A stretch of DNA of 55,157 nucleotides from an uncultured beta proteobacterium (GTDB lineage Bacteria; Pseudomonadota; Gammaproteobacteria; Burkholderiales; Burkholderiaceae), in assembly GCA_903918115.1 (NCBI GenBank), contig CAIXDG010000013.1, forward strand, positions 1 to 55,157. The letters are read 5' to 3'. The translations under genes were made by a program, and so were the position numbers. The notes beneath the pieces are model-generated. The model saw nothing but the letters and a program-made list of their open reading frames with translations. It was not told where the DNA came from and did not search any database. This document shows positions 1-7,706 of this stretch, piece by piece (position 1 is the first letter of the stretch; every line of letters starts with the position of its first letter).

Positions 1-672
1 ATGGAGATCAGAAAAAGCAGATAATTTTGCTAAAAACCAGCGCCGCTCATTTTTTGAGTGACATGTGTATTTCAAATGACATATTTTGGCGTTATCGCGC
101 ATTACCTCACGAATAGACTCAGCCATTTTTGCAGCGTTCTTTGCTTCTGGTCCTCTAACTCGATCACAAAGTTGTAGATAGTTAACGCCTTCGCATGCTA
201 ACCTCCCATGCTTTAGGGTGGGGTGAAGCATGGCTGCATCGCGCCAAGCATTATTCACCATTGAAATGCAACCAGAATGATCCAAAATTACTGTCAAACT
301 AGAGGCAAAATTCATTGCTGCTTGCGCTAAATTTTCTGTTTTACGTAGGGTATGGGCTGCTAAGTGGGCCGCATCAATTGGGCTGGCTACTTGATTAAAA
401 TGCCTTTCATCGACTAGGTCATTGATTGAGTAAATATAGGTCGGATTTAAATTGAGCCATTTAATTAATATTTTCAGTCTGCCTGCTTCCGGCATTGATT
501 GACCGTTAATCCATTTACGCGCAGCTTCGCGAGAGATGGGATTGGTATCAATATTACGTAAATTAAATTCAATCGCGAGCTTACTGGCGGCAGGCACGCA
601 ACCAAACTTATTAATTAAGCCAGACCTAAGGGCCTGCGCAAAACGTTCAATCACGAGTGAATTGGTAGACAT
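1..672 (-). CDS. HTH-PAS regulator, 3' end outside window
   Basis: An open frame of 224 codons runs leftward off the window edge with no stop, so only the N-terminal part is visible. Residues about 10-82 resemble an XRE-type helix-turn-helix: a predicted recognition segment near residues 46-60 is followed by the usual spacing to a Trp-Leu-Asn element. Residues about 124-224 look like a PAS sensor domain, with VILDHSGCISMVNNAW followed by a G-x-NYL-x-x-C motif. This suggests a cytoplasmic sensor-regulator, but the ligand and the output domain, if any, are unknown. The start ATG is preceded by AGGAG at a short spacing of 2 nt. It is divergent from the MFS transporter gene and may regulate it; that is inference only. 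Confidence 0.7.
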   Translation of the reverse strand, partial: MSTNSLVIERFAQALRSGLINKFGCVPAASKLAIEFNLRNIDTNPISREAARKWINGQSMPEAGRLKILIKWLNLNPTYIYSINDLVDERHFNQVASPIDAAHLAAHTLRKTENLAQAAMNFASSLTVILDHSGCISMVNNAWRDAAMLHPTLKHGRLACEGVNYLQLCDRVRGPEAKNAAKMAESIREVMRDNAKICHLKYTCHSKNERRWFLAKLSAFSDLH

Positions 673-796
673 GACTCCTAGGGCGAGGAATAAGCGTAAA
701 GCCCATCATGCACCCATTGAGCCACTAAAGATATAGCTGCACAGATAGGCATACCCTGATCCACGTACCAATTTATGGCCTTTCCTCTACAGGAAT

Positions 797-814
797 ATCG
801 CTTTTAGCAGCGAT
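797..814. repeat. Inverted repeat in divergent intergenic region
   Basis: ATCGCT and AGCGAT form a 6-bp inverted repeat around a 6-nt loop, between the HTH-PAS gene and the MFS gene. No T-run follows on either strand, so a terminator is unlikely. It could be an operator, but one copy is weak evidence. The rest of the 673-878 gap shows no coding signal. Confidence 0.25.
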
Positions 815-878
815 TTAGGAATAAGGAATAGAATTTATATCTTAATTAGAATAAAGATCTGTTTTATAGGGGTTAACG

Positions 879-2054
879 TTGAATTCACCCAAAAAAGTCA
901 TCGGTTTCATCAATCTTGCGCATTTCATTGATCACTATGCCATGCTGGTATTTGCTGCAGCAGTCATTGTGATGGCGCCAGTCTTTAATATGACCTATGC
1001 GCAGCTCCTGCCCTATGCCACTCCCGGTTTTATTGCTTTTGGCGCTGGCTCCCTTATTAGTGGCTGGCTTGGAGACCGCTGGAGCCGAAGAAATATGTTG
1101 GTCATTTTTTTTATTGGGATGGGCTTGGCTTTACTAGGGACCGCCTTAATTCAAACCCCGCTCCAATTGGGAATTGCCCTTTTTGCAGTTGGCATTATTG
1201 CCTCCATTTACCACCCGGTTGGCATGGCAATGCTGACCTCTTATTCTGAAAAATTAGGTAGAGAGCTTGGTATTAATGGTGTGTATGGTAATTTGGGAGT
1301 GGCCTCTTCGGCGGTAATTACGGGCTTAATTTGTGAATATTTAGGCTGGCGCTGGGCCTTTGTTTTGCCTGGCGTAATTACCATCGGCATTGGTATTATT
1401 TTTATGAAAACAATTCATCATGAAAAGATCACTAAAAAGTCATTGGGAATGGGTAGTGCAAGAGTCTCTAAAAACGTAATGGCATTAGTTGTAGTGTCAT
1501 TGGTTTTAACAATTATTGCTAGTTCAACCACCTTTAATGCTATTACCGTAGCGTTACCAAAATTATTTCAAGAGAGACTAGCCGAAATTACCCAAAATAC
1601 CGCACTTTTAGGCCTAATTGCTTCGGCAGTTTATGTATTTGGTGCTTTAGCTCAATACACTATTGGTAATTTGCTGGATAAATATCCACTGAAAAAGATT
1701 TTTATTCCATTGGCGATATTTTTAGTGGCCATGCTTTATATTGCCGCAGAAACATCCGGATTTTTGCTGATCTTAATATCAATCGGTATTGTGATTAGTA
1801 TTTTTGGTCAGGTAACAGTGAACGACACGATGGTGGGTAAATACACTTCTGATGAATGGCGGGCGCGCGCTTTTGCAGTTCGGTATTTTCTCGGTTTTAC
1901 TGCCGCAGGCGCTTCGGTCGGTTTGGTTGCCTTGCTATACGCCAATGGCGGTTTTACCTTAATGTTGCAGGCTTTTGCAGCCTTTTGCTTTTTAGTGGTA
2001 ATCGGGGCTTTTATCTTTCCAACTGAGTCAATGAAGGATTCAGTCAAACCATAA
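879..2054 (+). CDS. MFS transporter, Fsr-like
   Basis: A 391-residue inner-membrane protein with about 12 hydrophobic segments. The loop after the second segment carries G-x-L-x-D-R-W-S-R-R, the typical major facilitator motif. The N-terminal NLAHFIDHY segment and a YHPVG motif near residue 108 resemble the fosmidomycin-resistance (Fsr) and sugar-efflux-like branch, so drug or metabolite export is likely; the substrate cannot be told. The start is TTG, chosen because GGGG lies six bases upstream and the N-terminus then leads straight into the first membrane helix. It is divergent from the HTH-PAS regulator. Confidence 0.85.
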   Translation: MNSPKKVIGFINLAHFIDHYAMLVFAAAVIVMAPVFNMTYAQLLPYATPGFIAFGAGSLISGWLGDRWSRRNMLVIFFIGMGLALLGTALIQTPLQLGIALFAVGIIASIYHPVGMAMLTSYSEKLGRELGINGVYGNLGVASSAVITGLICEYLGWRWAFVLPGVITIGIGIIFMKTIHHEKITKKSLGMGSARVSKNVMALVVVSLVLTIIASSTTFNAITVALPKLFQERLAEITQNTALLGLIASAVYVFGALAQYTIGNLLDKYPLKKIFIPLAIFLVAMLYIAAETSGFLLILISIGIVISIFGQVTVNDTMVGKYTSDEWRARAFAVRYFLGFTAAGASVGLVALLYANGGFTLMLQAFAAFCFLVVIGAFIFPTESMKDSVKP

Positions 2055-2116
2055 GTCCTTATTTTTATTGGGTTTATAGCAACAAAGTAATTTTGTAGAA
2101 TTTGTTGCAGCTGATC

Positions 2117-2145
2117 TTGACTCTAGCTTGGCTGCGCTGTAATGT
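2117..2145 (+). promoter_or_regulatory. Candidate sigma-70 promoter
   Basis: TTGACT, a 17-nt spacer and TAATGT lie upstream of the 67-residue membrane protein gene. The -35 is close to consensus and the spacing is ideal; the -10 is weak. It would give a leader of about 75 nt. Confidence 0.45.
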
Positions 2146-2226
2146 AACGGTATTGCAAGTGGCTTAGGGTGCGAATTATTTCACTTGCTTTATGATAAAT
2201 TTTTAGCTCAACGGAAGGATACTGAA

Positions 2227-2430
2227 ATGCTTTTCACTGAATCTCAAAGTCCGATGGATAAGATATTAAAAGTAGCCGGCATTGCTGGAATGATTATTAG
2301 TATTACTACTGCTTTCTATTTAATTTTTCCTGCTGGCCAGTCAAAAGTTGCGGTATTTTTAGCTTCTTTAGGAATCGCGCTATTTTTAAGTTATTTATCT
2401 TTTGCAATCCAAGATAAATTTGCAGGATAA
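2227..2430 (+). CDS. Small membrane protein, hypothetical
   Basis: A 67-residue protein with two hydrophobic segments at about residues 13-34 and 40-60, so it probably forms a membrane hairpin. I do not recognise a family. An in-frame start exists 42 bases upstream, but I chose the ATG at 2227 because AAGGA sits seven bases before it. It is a single-gene unit: a candidate promoter lies upstream and a good intrinsic terminator follows 30 bases after the stop, which supports a real expressed gene. Confidence 0.65.
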   Translation: MLFTESQSPMDKILKVAGIAGMIISITTAFYLIFPAGQSKVAVFLASLGIALFLSYLSFAIQDKFAG

Positions 2431-2460
2431 ATACTGAACAACTCGTAGTAGCTGATTTTA

Positions 2461-2489
2461 AAATGGCCCTCAATTAGGGGCCATTTTTT
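2461..2489 (+). terminator. Intrinsic terminator
   Basis: ATGGCCC and GGGCCAT form a 7-bp stem with an 8-nt loop, followed by six T. It ends the small membrane protein gene. The preceding A-run gives partial function on the opposite strand for the lipoprotein gene. Confidence 0.8.
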
Positions 2490-2513
2490 CTTGTTAGGGC
2501 TTTTTAAGCACGC

Positions 2514-2672
2514 TTATTGATTGCCATAATTACACGGCATGCCCATACAACCACCCTGATTAATTTCGTCGCGAATCGTATTTTGCATTCCAGGGGAGGA
2601 ATCTGAATAGGGGGCTACCTGACAGCCAGACAAAGCGGCGGCGACAAATAATAAAACAATCATCTTTTTCAT
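2514..2672 (-). CDS. Small lipoprotein, hypothetical
   Basis: A 52-residue reading frame with a textbook lipoprotein signal: MKKM, a hydrophobic core, then the lipobox L-S-G-C with Cys17 as the acylation site. The mature part is only about 35 residues and ends in a Gly/Cys/Met-rich segment (GGCMGMPCN), which could bind metal or form a disulfide. An AGG lies upstream at suitable spacing. No family recognised. The lipobox and clean ends make it likely real despite its size. Confidence 0.7.
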   Translation of the reverse strand: MKKMIVLLFVAAALSGCQVAPYSDSSPGMQNTIRDEINQGGCMGMPCNYGNQ

Positions 2673-2762
2673 TTCAAACCTATTAACAAGGGGGGGTTGA
2701 GCTGGTTGGGTTAATCATAATACAAGCACTAAGACCCATTCATTTTCATCTATTACACTATT

Positions 2763-3041
2763 TTATGATCGATCTATAGCCTGGTTAATTTTTTTCATTA
2801 AGCCCCCAAAGCTGCGGACAAAATAACCCACCATGCGCGGAGAAAAGGTCATTGCAACTAACCAATAAAGGGCCCATAAGTAGCGCCCCTCTGAAATACC
2901 ATAGCACCCCATACCAATAAAAAATACGAGTATTAGTTTTCTACCAAGCCCCGGGGGTAGCCAACGGCTAAATAAGACGGGCGCTTTTGGGGTAAGCGCA
3001 GTATTTTCGGAGAATTTCTCTGAATTTGACTTTTCATTCAT
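2763..3041 (-). CDS. Small membrane protein, hypothetical
   Basis: A 92-residue protein with a polar N-terminus of about 25 residues and one or two hydrophobic segments between residues 33 and 68, followed by a basic, amphipathic C-terminus. Family not recognised. The ribosome site is weak (AGG about 12 bases upstream). It is divergent from the helicase gene and 90 bases upstream of the lipoprotein gene on the same strand; the two might share a transcript. Confidence 0.55.
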   Translation of the reverse strand: MNEKSNSEKFSENTALTPKAPVLFSRWLPPGLGRKLILVFFIGMGCYGISEGRYLWALYWLVAMTFSPRMVGYFVRSFGGLMKKINQAIDRS

Positions 3042-3100
3042 GCCGGAATAAACCTTATTAAAGTAATCTCTTTATCTTATCTGAAGTGCTTATTTTAGGG

Positions 3101-3109
3101 TGGTATTGT
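3101..3109 (+). promoter_or_regulatory. Extended -10 element, leaderless candidate
   Basis: TG-G-TATTGT forms an extended -10. Only seven bases separate it from the helicase ATG, so transcription would start at or next to the A of the start codon. No Shine-Dalgarno is present. Confidence 0.45.
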
Positions 3110-3116
3110 TGTACCT

Positions 3117-4445
3117 ATGACAAATGCCGCAAATACAGAAATTGAAATTACCCCTGAATATGAGGCAGTGATTGAGGCTATTGATCGTGGCGACCCCTAT
3201 ATTTTTGTGAGCGGTAAAGCGGGTACTGGTAAGACAACGCTAATAGGTTATTTACGTGAAAATATCGCCGGTAATGTCGTGGTCTTAGCGCCGACCGGGG
3301 TTGCGGCCCTGCAAGTTCGGGGCGTGACCATTCACTCCTTTTTTCGCTTTCCCCCTCGACTCATATTTCCTGAGGAAGATATCAAGGTCGTCCGTGATAA
3401 ACGCTTGTATGAGGGGATGCGATTATTGATCATTGATGAAATATCCATGGTGCGGGCCGACATGATTGATGCGATAGATTTATTTTTGCGCGCTAACGGA
3501 CCAAAGCGGGGAGAGCCCTTTGGTGGCATACAGATTATGTTTGTCGGAGATTTATTTCAATTGCCACCGGTAGTGAGAAGTGAAGATATGGAAATCTTGC
3601 GTGAGCGTGGCTATGAAGGAGCTTACTTTTTCTGCGCTATGGCTTTACATCGAAAAGCAGTAACCATGATTGAGTTACAAAAAATATTTCGCCAAAAAGA
3701 TGGTGAGTTTACTGAGATGCTGAATCGGATTCGGTTGAATGAGGATATTGATGTCACTTTAGAGCGACTCAATGCCCAATGCTTTCGATCTGATGCAAGC
3801 ACGATGCAAGATCTTGATCCACTCAGTATTACACTAACCACTACCAATGCACGGGCGGATCAGATTAACAGCAGTGAACTTTTGGCTATTGCTGCTGATT
3901 CTAAAAAATATTTAGGCAAGCTTGATGGAAAGTTTAATATTGATGAACGGAATTTACCTTCACCTTTACAATTATCCTTAAAGGTTGGCGCTAAAGTCAT
4001 GTTTACCGCGAATGATAAGGAATTTCCTAAGAAATGGGTTAATGGCAGTATTGGGGTGGTGAAGGAATTATTGAGCAATTCGGTCAAAGTAGAAGTGCAA
4101 AGCGGTCCATATACAAATACGGTAGAAGTTAAGCCATTCGATTGGGAGTCATACCAATACGCAATCGAGATGATGTCAGGCAAAATCAAGCCTAATGTGG
4201 TTGGCACATATACCCAAATTCCATTAATGCTAGCTTGGGCGGTCACTATTCATAAGAGTCAGGGCAAAACCTTAGATAAGGTGAGGGTCGATCTTTCTTC
4301 GGGAACTTTTGCTTCAGGCCAAGTTTATGTTGCTTTAAGTCGTTGTCGCTCAATCGAGGGTATTCGTTTGCAAAAACCGATTCAGGTTCGGGATGTGCAA
4401 TGTGATCCTGAAATTAAGCGATTTTATGTCGCTTGTTTAACTTAA
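3117..4445 (+). CDS. PIF1/RecD-like superfamily 1B DNA helicase
   Basis: A 442-residue ATP-dependent helicase. Visible motifs: Walker A GKAGTGKTT at residues 33-41, motif Ia around APTGVAAL, Walker B DEIS at about 107-110, motif III GDLFQLPPV near 143, and a C-terminal motif V/VI block (TIHKSQGKTLDKV, then VALSRC). The layout is that of PIF1-like 5'-3' helicases, which act on single-stranded DNA, R-loops or G-quadruplexes; the exact role here is unknown. No nuclease or other extra domain is seen. The start has no Shine-Dalgarno and sits seven bases after an extended -10. A channel-like gene follows after 24 bases. Confidence 0.88.
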   Translation: MTNAANTEIEITPEYEAVIEAIDRGDPYIFVSGKAGTGKTTLIGYLRENIAGNVVVLAPTGVAALQVRGVTIHSFFRFPPRLIFPEEDIKVVRDKRLYEGMRLLIIDEISMVRADMIDAIDLFLRANGPKRGEPFGGIQIMFVGDLFQLPPVVRSEDMEILRERGYEGAYFFCAMALHRKAVTMIELQKIFRQKDGEFTEMLNRIRLNEDIDVTLERLNAQCFRSDASTMQDLDPLSITLTTTNARADQINSSELLAIAADSKKYLGKLDGKFNIDERNLPSPLQLSLKVGAKVMFTANDKEFPKKWVNGSIGVVKELLSNSVKVEVQSGPYTNTVEVKPFDWESYQYAIEMMSGKIKPNVVGTYTQIPLMLAWAVTIHKSQGKTLDKVRVDLSSGTFASGQVYVALSRCRSIEGIRLQKPIQVRDVQCDPEIKRFYVACLT

Positions 4446-4469
4446 TAACGTATTTGAGATAATTTATAC

Positions 4470-4955
4470 ATGACTTCAATTCACCTTGATTTAGAGCATT
4501 TTTCCTTTACTGATTTGGCGATTCAATCTGCTTTTGGTTTGGCAGGCCTTGTTTTTGTCTTGTTATTTCATGGCGTGACGATTAATTTTATTTTGATGCG
4601 CTTTAATAAAATGACCAGATTAGATTTTGTCAGTGAAAAATTTAATTTAGTTTTATTTCATTTCTATCTATCATTTGCATTTATCGCACTAATTCATATT
4701 ATTGAAGTGATTCTATGGGCTGTAATGTTAATGTTACTCGGCTTAGTATTGAACCCAATTGAGGCTATTTTATTTGCTGGAAGTACCTACACCACAATTG
4801 GTTTTATTAGCAATATCATGCCTTTTGAATGGAAAGTATTGCCTCTTTTCATTGCCTTTTCAGGCTTATTTTCTGTTGCTTGGACTACTTCCATCATGAT
4901 CGGCATGACGAATATTTATCGAGATGCATGGCTGAAAAAACGCAACGACTTGTAA
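4470..4955 (+). CDS. Two-helix ion-channel-like membrane protein
   Basis: A 161-residue membrane protein with hydrophobic segments at about 15-44, 60-93 and 122-146 and a re-entrant pore-like segment at 97-112. The pore reads TYTTIGF at 106-112, where K+ channels have T-x-x-T-x-G-Y-G-D; here Phe replaces Tyr and Ile-Ser replaces Gly-Asp. The second segment keeps the E-x-x-L-W-A pattern typical of small proteobacterial K+ channel family proteins. It may be a channel with altered selectivity or a non-conducting relative. The start has no Shine-Dalgarno but lies six bases after GATAAT. Its 3' end overlaps the AtuA gene. Confidence 0.7.
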   Translation: MTSIHLDLEHFSFTDLAIQSAFGLAGLVFVLLFHGVTINFILMRFNKMTRLDFVSEKFNLVLFHFYLSFAFIALIHIIEVILWAVMLMLLGLVLNPIEAILFAGSTYTTIGFISNIMPFEWKVLPLFIAFSGLFSVAWTTSIMIGMTNIYRDAWLKKRNDL

Positions 4956-6316
4956 TGCCGACTTTTTCTGTCGGCTGCGGCGCTGGTTTTTCCGGAGATC
5001 GCACTGATGCTGCAGCTCAGGTCGTGCAAACCTTAATCGATCTGGGTGGTCCTGCGGCCATTATTTTTGAGAATTTGGCAGAAAGAACCTTGGCTAGCCA
5101 TCAATTGGCTAAACGCGCAAACCCACAATTGGGCTATGAGCCTTTGTTGGAGTTGGAGCTAGAGCCTATATTGGCCGCTTGCCTAAAACACCAGATTACG
5201 ATTGTCGGTAATTTTGGGGCAGCAAACCCAGAGGGAGCTGGCAAAGTAATCCAAGCATTGGCACAGCGTCTTGGCTTACCGAGCCCACGGATTGCAATTG
5301 TCTCTGGCGATAGCTTAACTGCTGAAACAGCACATGTTTTATTACGCCAACAATTAGGCGAGCAGTTTGATGAAGCAAATTTTGTTTGCGCGAATGCGTA
5401 CCAAGGTGCCCGTGAAATTGCTGATGCAATTTTAGCCGGCGCCCAAATTGTTGTAACGGGACGGGTAGCCGACCCCTCTCTGACGCTTGGCCCGGCAATG
5501 GCGCATTTTGCTTGGGCCGATGACAACTGGAATGCGCTTGCCGGCGCAACGATGGCTGGGCACTTACTCGAATGTGGAGCACAAGTTACTGGCGGCTATT
5601 TTGCAGACCCTGGCATGAAGGATGTGCCAGAAATTCATAATATTGGTTTTCCAATTGCAGAGATTGATTTTGATGGTAGCTGTATTATTACTAAAGCAAA
5701 CAATACTGGCGGTGTAGTCAATGCGCTTACTGTAAAAGAGCAACTACTTTATGAGTTACATGATCCTGCAGCCTATATTACGCCGGACGTAGTGGCAGAT
5801 ATCACTGACGCAACGGTAAATGAGATTGCGCCAAATCGAGTTCGCTTATCTGGTGTAATCGGTCACCCACGGACCAACACTTTAAAAACCAATGTTTTTT
5901 TTGATGGTGGTTGGTTCGGTGAGGGGGAGATTTCATATGCAGGCCCTAATGCTGAAGCTAGAGCAAGACTTGCCATGGAGATGCTCCAAAAACGCCTTGG
6001 TACTAAAATGAAATTACGCTTTGATTTGATTGGCATTAGTAGTATTTTTGGCGATGATGATAATGCTCTTCTGAGGAGTACGATAAATAATTCTGCACGC
6101 AGTGAGGTTCAAGATGTGCGTCTACGAGTAGCGGGACAACACGTCGATTTGAAAATAATTGAATTACTGCTACGTGAAGTAACGGCACTGTGGACTGGTG
6201 GCCCTGCAGGTGGCGGTGGCGTTCGCGTTGCTAAAAGACAAAGACTTTCAACTCAATCTTGCTTAATTAATCGTCAGCAAGTCCCTGCCACATTTTATTT
6301 TTTGCCAAACCTCTGA
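4928..6316 (+). CDS. AtuA family protein (DUF1446)
   Basis: A 462-residue cytoplasmic protein of the acyclic terpene utilization AtuA / DUF1446 family, whose founder lies in the citronellol/geraniol pathway of Pseudomonas; the enzymatic role of the family is not well defined. Visible hallmarks are the N-terminal GCGAGFSGDR, an ARTGRV-type segment (VVTGRVADPSL) in the middle, and TGGPAGGGG near the C-terminus. Length is usual for the family. The start could also be the ATG at 4955; I prefer 4928, which has a weak GAG upstream and overlaps the preceding gene by 28 bases. It overlaps the next gene by one base (TGATG), so the two are translationally coupled. Confidence 0.85.
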   Translation: MAEKTQRLVMPTFSVGCGAGFSGDRTDAAAQVVQTLIDLGGPAAIIFENLAERTLASHQLAKRANPQLGYEPLLELELEPILAACLKHQITIVGNFGAANPEGAGKVIQALAQRLGLPSPRIAIVSGDSLTAETAHVLLRQQLGEQFDEANFVCANAYQGAREIADAILAGAQIVVTGRVADPSLTLGPAMAHFAWADDNWNALAGATMAGHLLECGAQVTGGYFADPGMKDVPEIHNIGFPIAEIDFDGSCIITKANNTGGVVNALTVKEQLLYELHDPAAYITPDVVADITDATVNEIAPNRVRLSGVIGHPRTNTLKTNVFFDGGWFGEGEISYAGPNAEARARLAMEMLQKRLGTKMKLRFDLIGISSIFGDDDNALLRSTINNSARSEVQDVRLRVAGQHVDLKIIELLLREVTALWTGGPAGGGGVRVAKRQRLSTQSCLINRQQVPATFYFLPNL

Positions 6317-6633
6317 TGAGCTCTATTACCTTATATGATGTTGCGCATGCGCGCACTGGCGACAAAGGCAATTGTTCTAATATCAGTGTTATTGCCTATC
6401 AATTAGCAGATTATGATTGGCTTGTAGAGCAGGTGACTGTGCAGCGGGTGACCGCTCATTTCGCCTCTCGCCACCCGACTAAGGTAGTCCGCTATTTGCT
6501 GCCCAAGCTTGGCGCTATTAATTTTGTGCTCGATGGAATTTTAGATGGCGGTGTAAATGATGCGCTGAATTTAGATATGCACGGAAAAGGGCTATCATTT
6601 CATTTACTAGCAATGCAAATTGACTCGAAATAA
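6316..6633 (+). CDS. AtuA-related small protein
   Basis: A 105-residue protein resembling the C-terminal module that is fused to, or encoded just after, AtuA proteins. The diagnostic N-terminal pattern DVAHARTGDKGNCSNI is present. Here it is a separate gene joined to atuA by a one-base stop/start overlap, so it probably forms a complex with it. No catalytic residues can be assigned with certainty; the Arg-Thr-Gly-Asp-Lys-Gly segment is the likely functional core. A Bug receptor gene follows after 28 bases and probably belongs to the same transcript. Confidence 0.8.
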   Translation: MSSITLYDVAHARTGDKGNCSNISVIAYQLADYDWLVEQVTVQRVTAHFASRHPTKVVRYLLPKLGAINFVLDGILDGGVNDALNLDMHGKGLSFHLLAMQIDSK

Positions 6634-6661
6634 TAATCAATTCAAAAAAGAAGGAATAAAA

Positions 6662-7675
6662 ATGTTGGAGACTAAAGTTAATTTATTTATTCGCTTAGCT
6701 ACCTATTTAACTCGTGCTAGTTTTGTCCTGGGGCTCTCAATCGCAACCCAATTTGCCTATGCACAATCTACGGCGCAGAATTTTCCGAATAAACCCATTA
6801 AAGCGATTGTGCCATTTGCCGCTGGCAGCGCTACCGATCAAATTGGCCGTGCATTTGCTGCCAAGATGTCAGAGATTTTAGGGCAACCCATTGTGGTTGA
6901 AAACAAACCCGGAGCAAATGGGATGCTGGGCGCAGATGCTGTAGCTAAGGCTGAACCCGATGGCTATACGATTTTGATTGGCACCAATAGTACGAATGCA
7001 GCATTAAAAAGCTTAATGAAAAAATTACCCTATGATCAAGATACTGCGTTTGAAGCTATTGGTTTCATGGGCGAAGTACCTCTCATTGTGACGATTAATA
7101 ATGAAATTCCTGCCAAAACGTTGAAAGAGTTTATTCAGATAGCAAAAGATTCTCCTGGCAAAGTCACTTTTGCTAGCGCCAGCACTTCTCAGTTAGTTTC
7201 AAGCTCTGTTTTAGCCTCGATGACAGGTGTGAAGATGATCAATGTGCCCTATAAAAGCGGTCCTAATGCGATGACCGATTTAATTGGCGGTCAAGTGATG
7301 ATGTTTACTGCCGACTTTGCTGTGACATTGCCTCAAGTGCAAGCTGGAAAAATACGCGGTCTGGCGGTTACTTCCTTAAAGCGCTCTAAAGCGATTCCTG
7401 AGTTGCCCACAGTAAATGAAGCTTTAGGTATTAAAGGCTATGAATTTATTGCTTATTTTGCCGCTTATGCCCCAGCCAAAACACCGCCCGCGATTATTCA
7501 AAAACTCAATGAAGCCTTGAATCAAGCCGCTCGTAACAAGGATATTCAAGAGCGCTTTGCTTCCTTAGGCTTCGAAGCCGAACCAGGTCCACCAGGTGCT
7601 TTAGCTAAGCGCAATGCCCTTGAAACAATCAAGTGGGCTAAGGCAATTAAAGATGCGGGAATTGAACAGCAGTAA
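6662..7675 (+). CDS. Bug-type periplasmic substrate-binding protein (1)
   Basis: A 337-residue TctC/Bug family protein, exported by an N-terminal signal ending near A-Y-A-Q-S (about residue 35). The family binds carboxylates such as citrate, tartrate or aromatic acids in a two-lobed fold. Visible family hallmarks are KPIKAIVPFAAG at the mature N-terminus, the ENKPGANG loop, PDGYT, and a VPYKSG segment. The start ATG at 6662 is chosen because AAGAAGGA lies six to twelve bases upstream. It follows the AtuA pair, so its ligand may be an organic acid processed by them. No TctA/TctB membrane genes are nearby. Confidence 0.88.
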   Translation: MLETKVNLFIRLATYLTRASFVLGLSIATQFAYAQSTAQNFPNKPIKAIVPFAAGSATDQIGRAFAAKMSEILGQPIVVENKPGANGMLGADAVAKAEPDGYTILIGTNSTNAALKSLMKKLPYDQDTAFEAIGFMGEVPLIVTINNEIPAKTLKEFIQIAKDSPGKVTFASASTSQLVSSSVLASMTGVKMINVPYKSGPNAMTDLIGGQVMMFTADFAVTLPQVQAGKIRGLAVTSLKRSKAIPELPTVNEALGIKGYEFIAYFAAYAPAKTPPAIIQKLNEALNQAARNKDIQERFASLGFEAEPGPPGALAKRNALETIKWAKAIKDAGIEQQ

Positions 7676-7685
7676 GATTTTTGCT

Positions 7686-7706
7686 TAGCCTTTTTAGGCT
7701 AGTTTT
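7686..7706 (+). terminator. Short intrinsic terminator
   Basis: TAGCCT and AGGCTA form a 6-bp stem with a 4-nt loop, followed by GTTTT. It ends the AtuA/Bug unit and overlaps the 3' end of the convergent darP gene. Confidence 0.55.

Noticed and set aside
3860-4246. 128-codon open frame antisense to the helicase gene
   Set aside because: It is a mirror of a strongly supported helicase frame, with no ribosome site, family motif or sensible protein pattern.
4829-4927. Upstream extension of the AtuA protein
   Set aside because: That part lies inside the channel-like gene in another frame and encodes a Cys/His/Phe-rich stretch unlike any AtuA N-terminus.
5134-5582. Two overlapping antisense frames of about 130 codons inside the AtuA gene
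   Set aside because: The AtuA frame has clear family motifs; the antisense frames are rich in Cys, Ser and Pro without domain signal.
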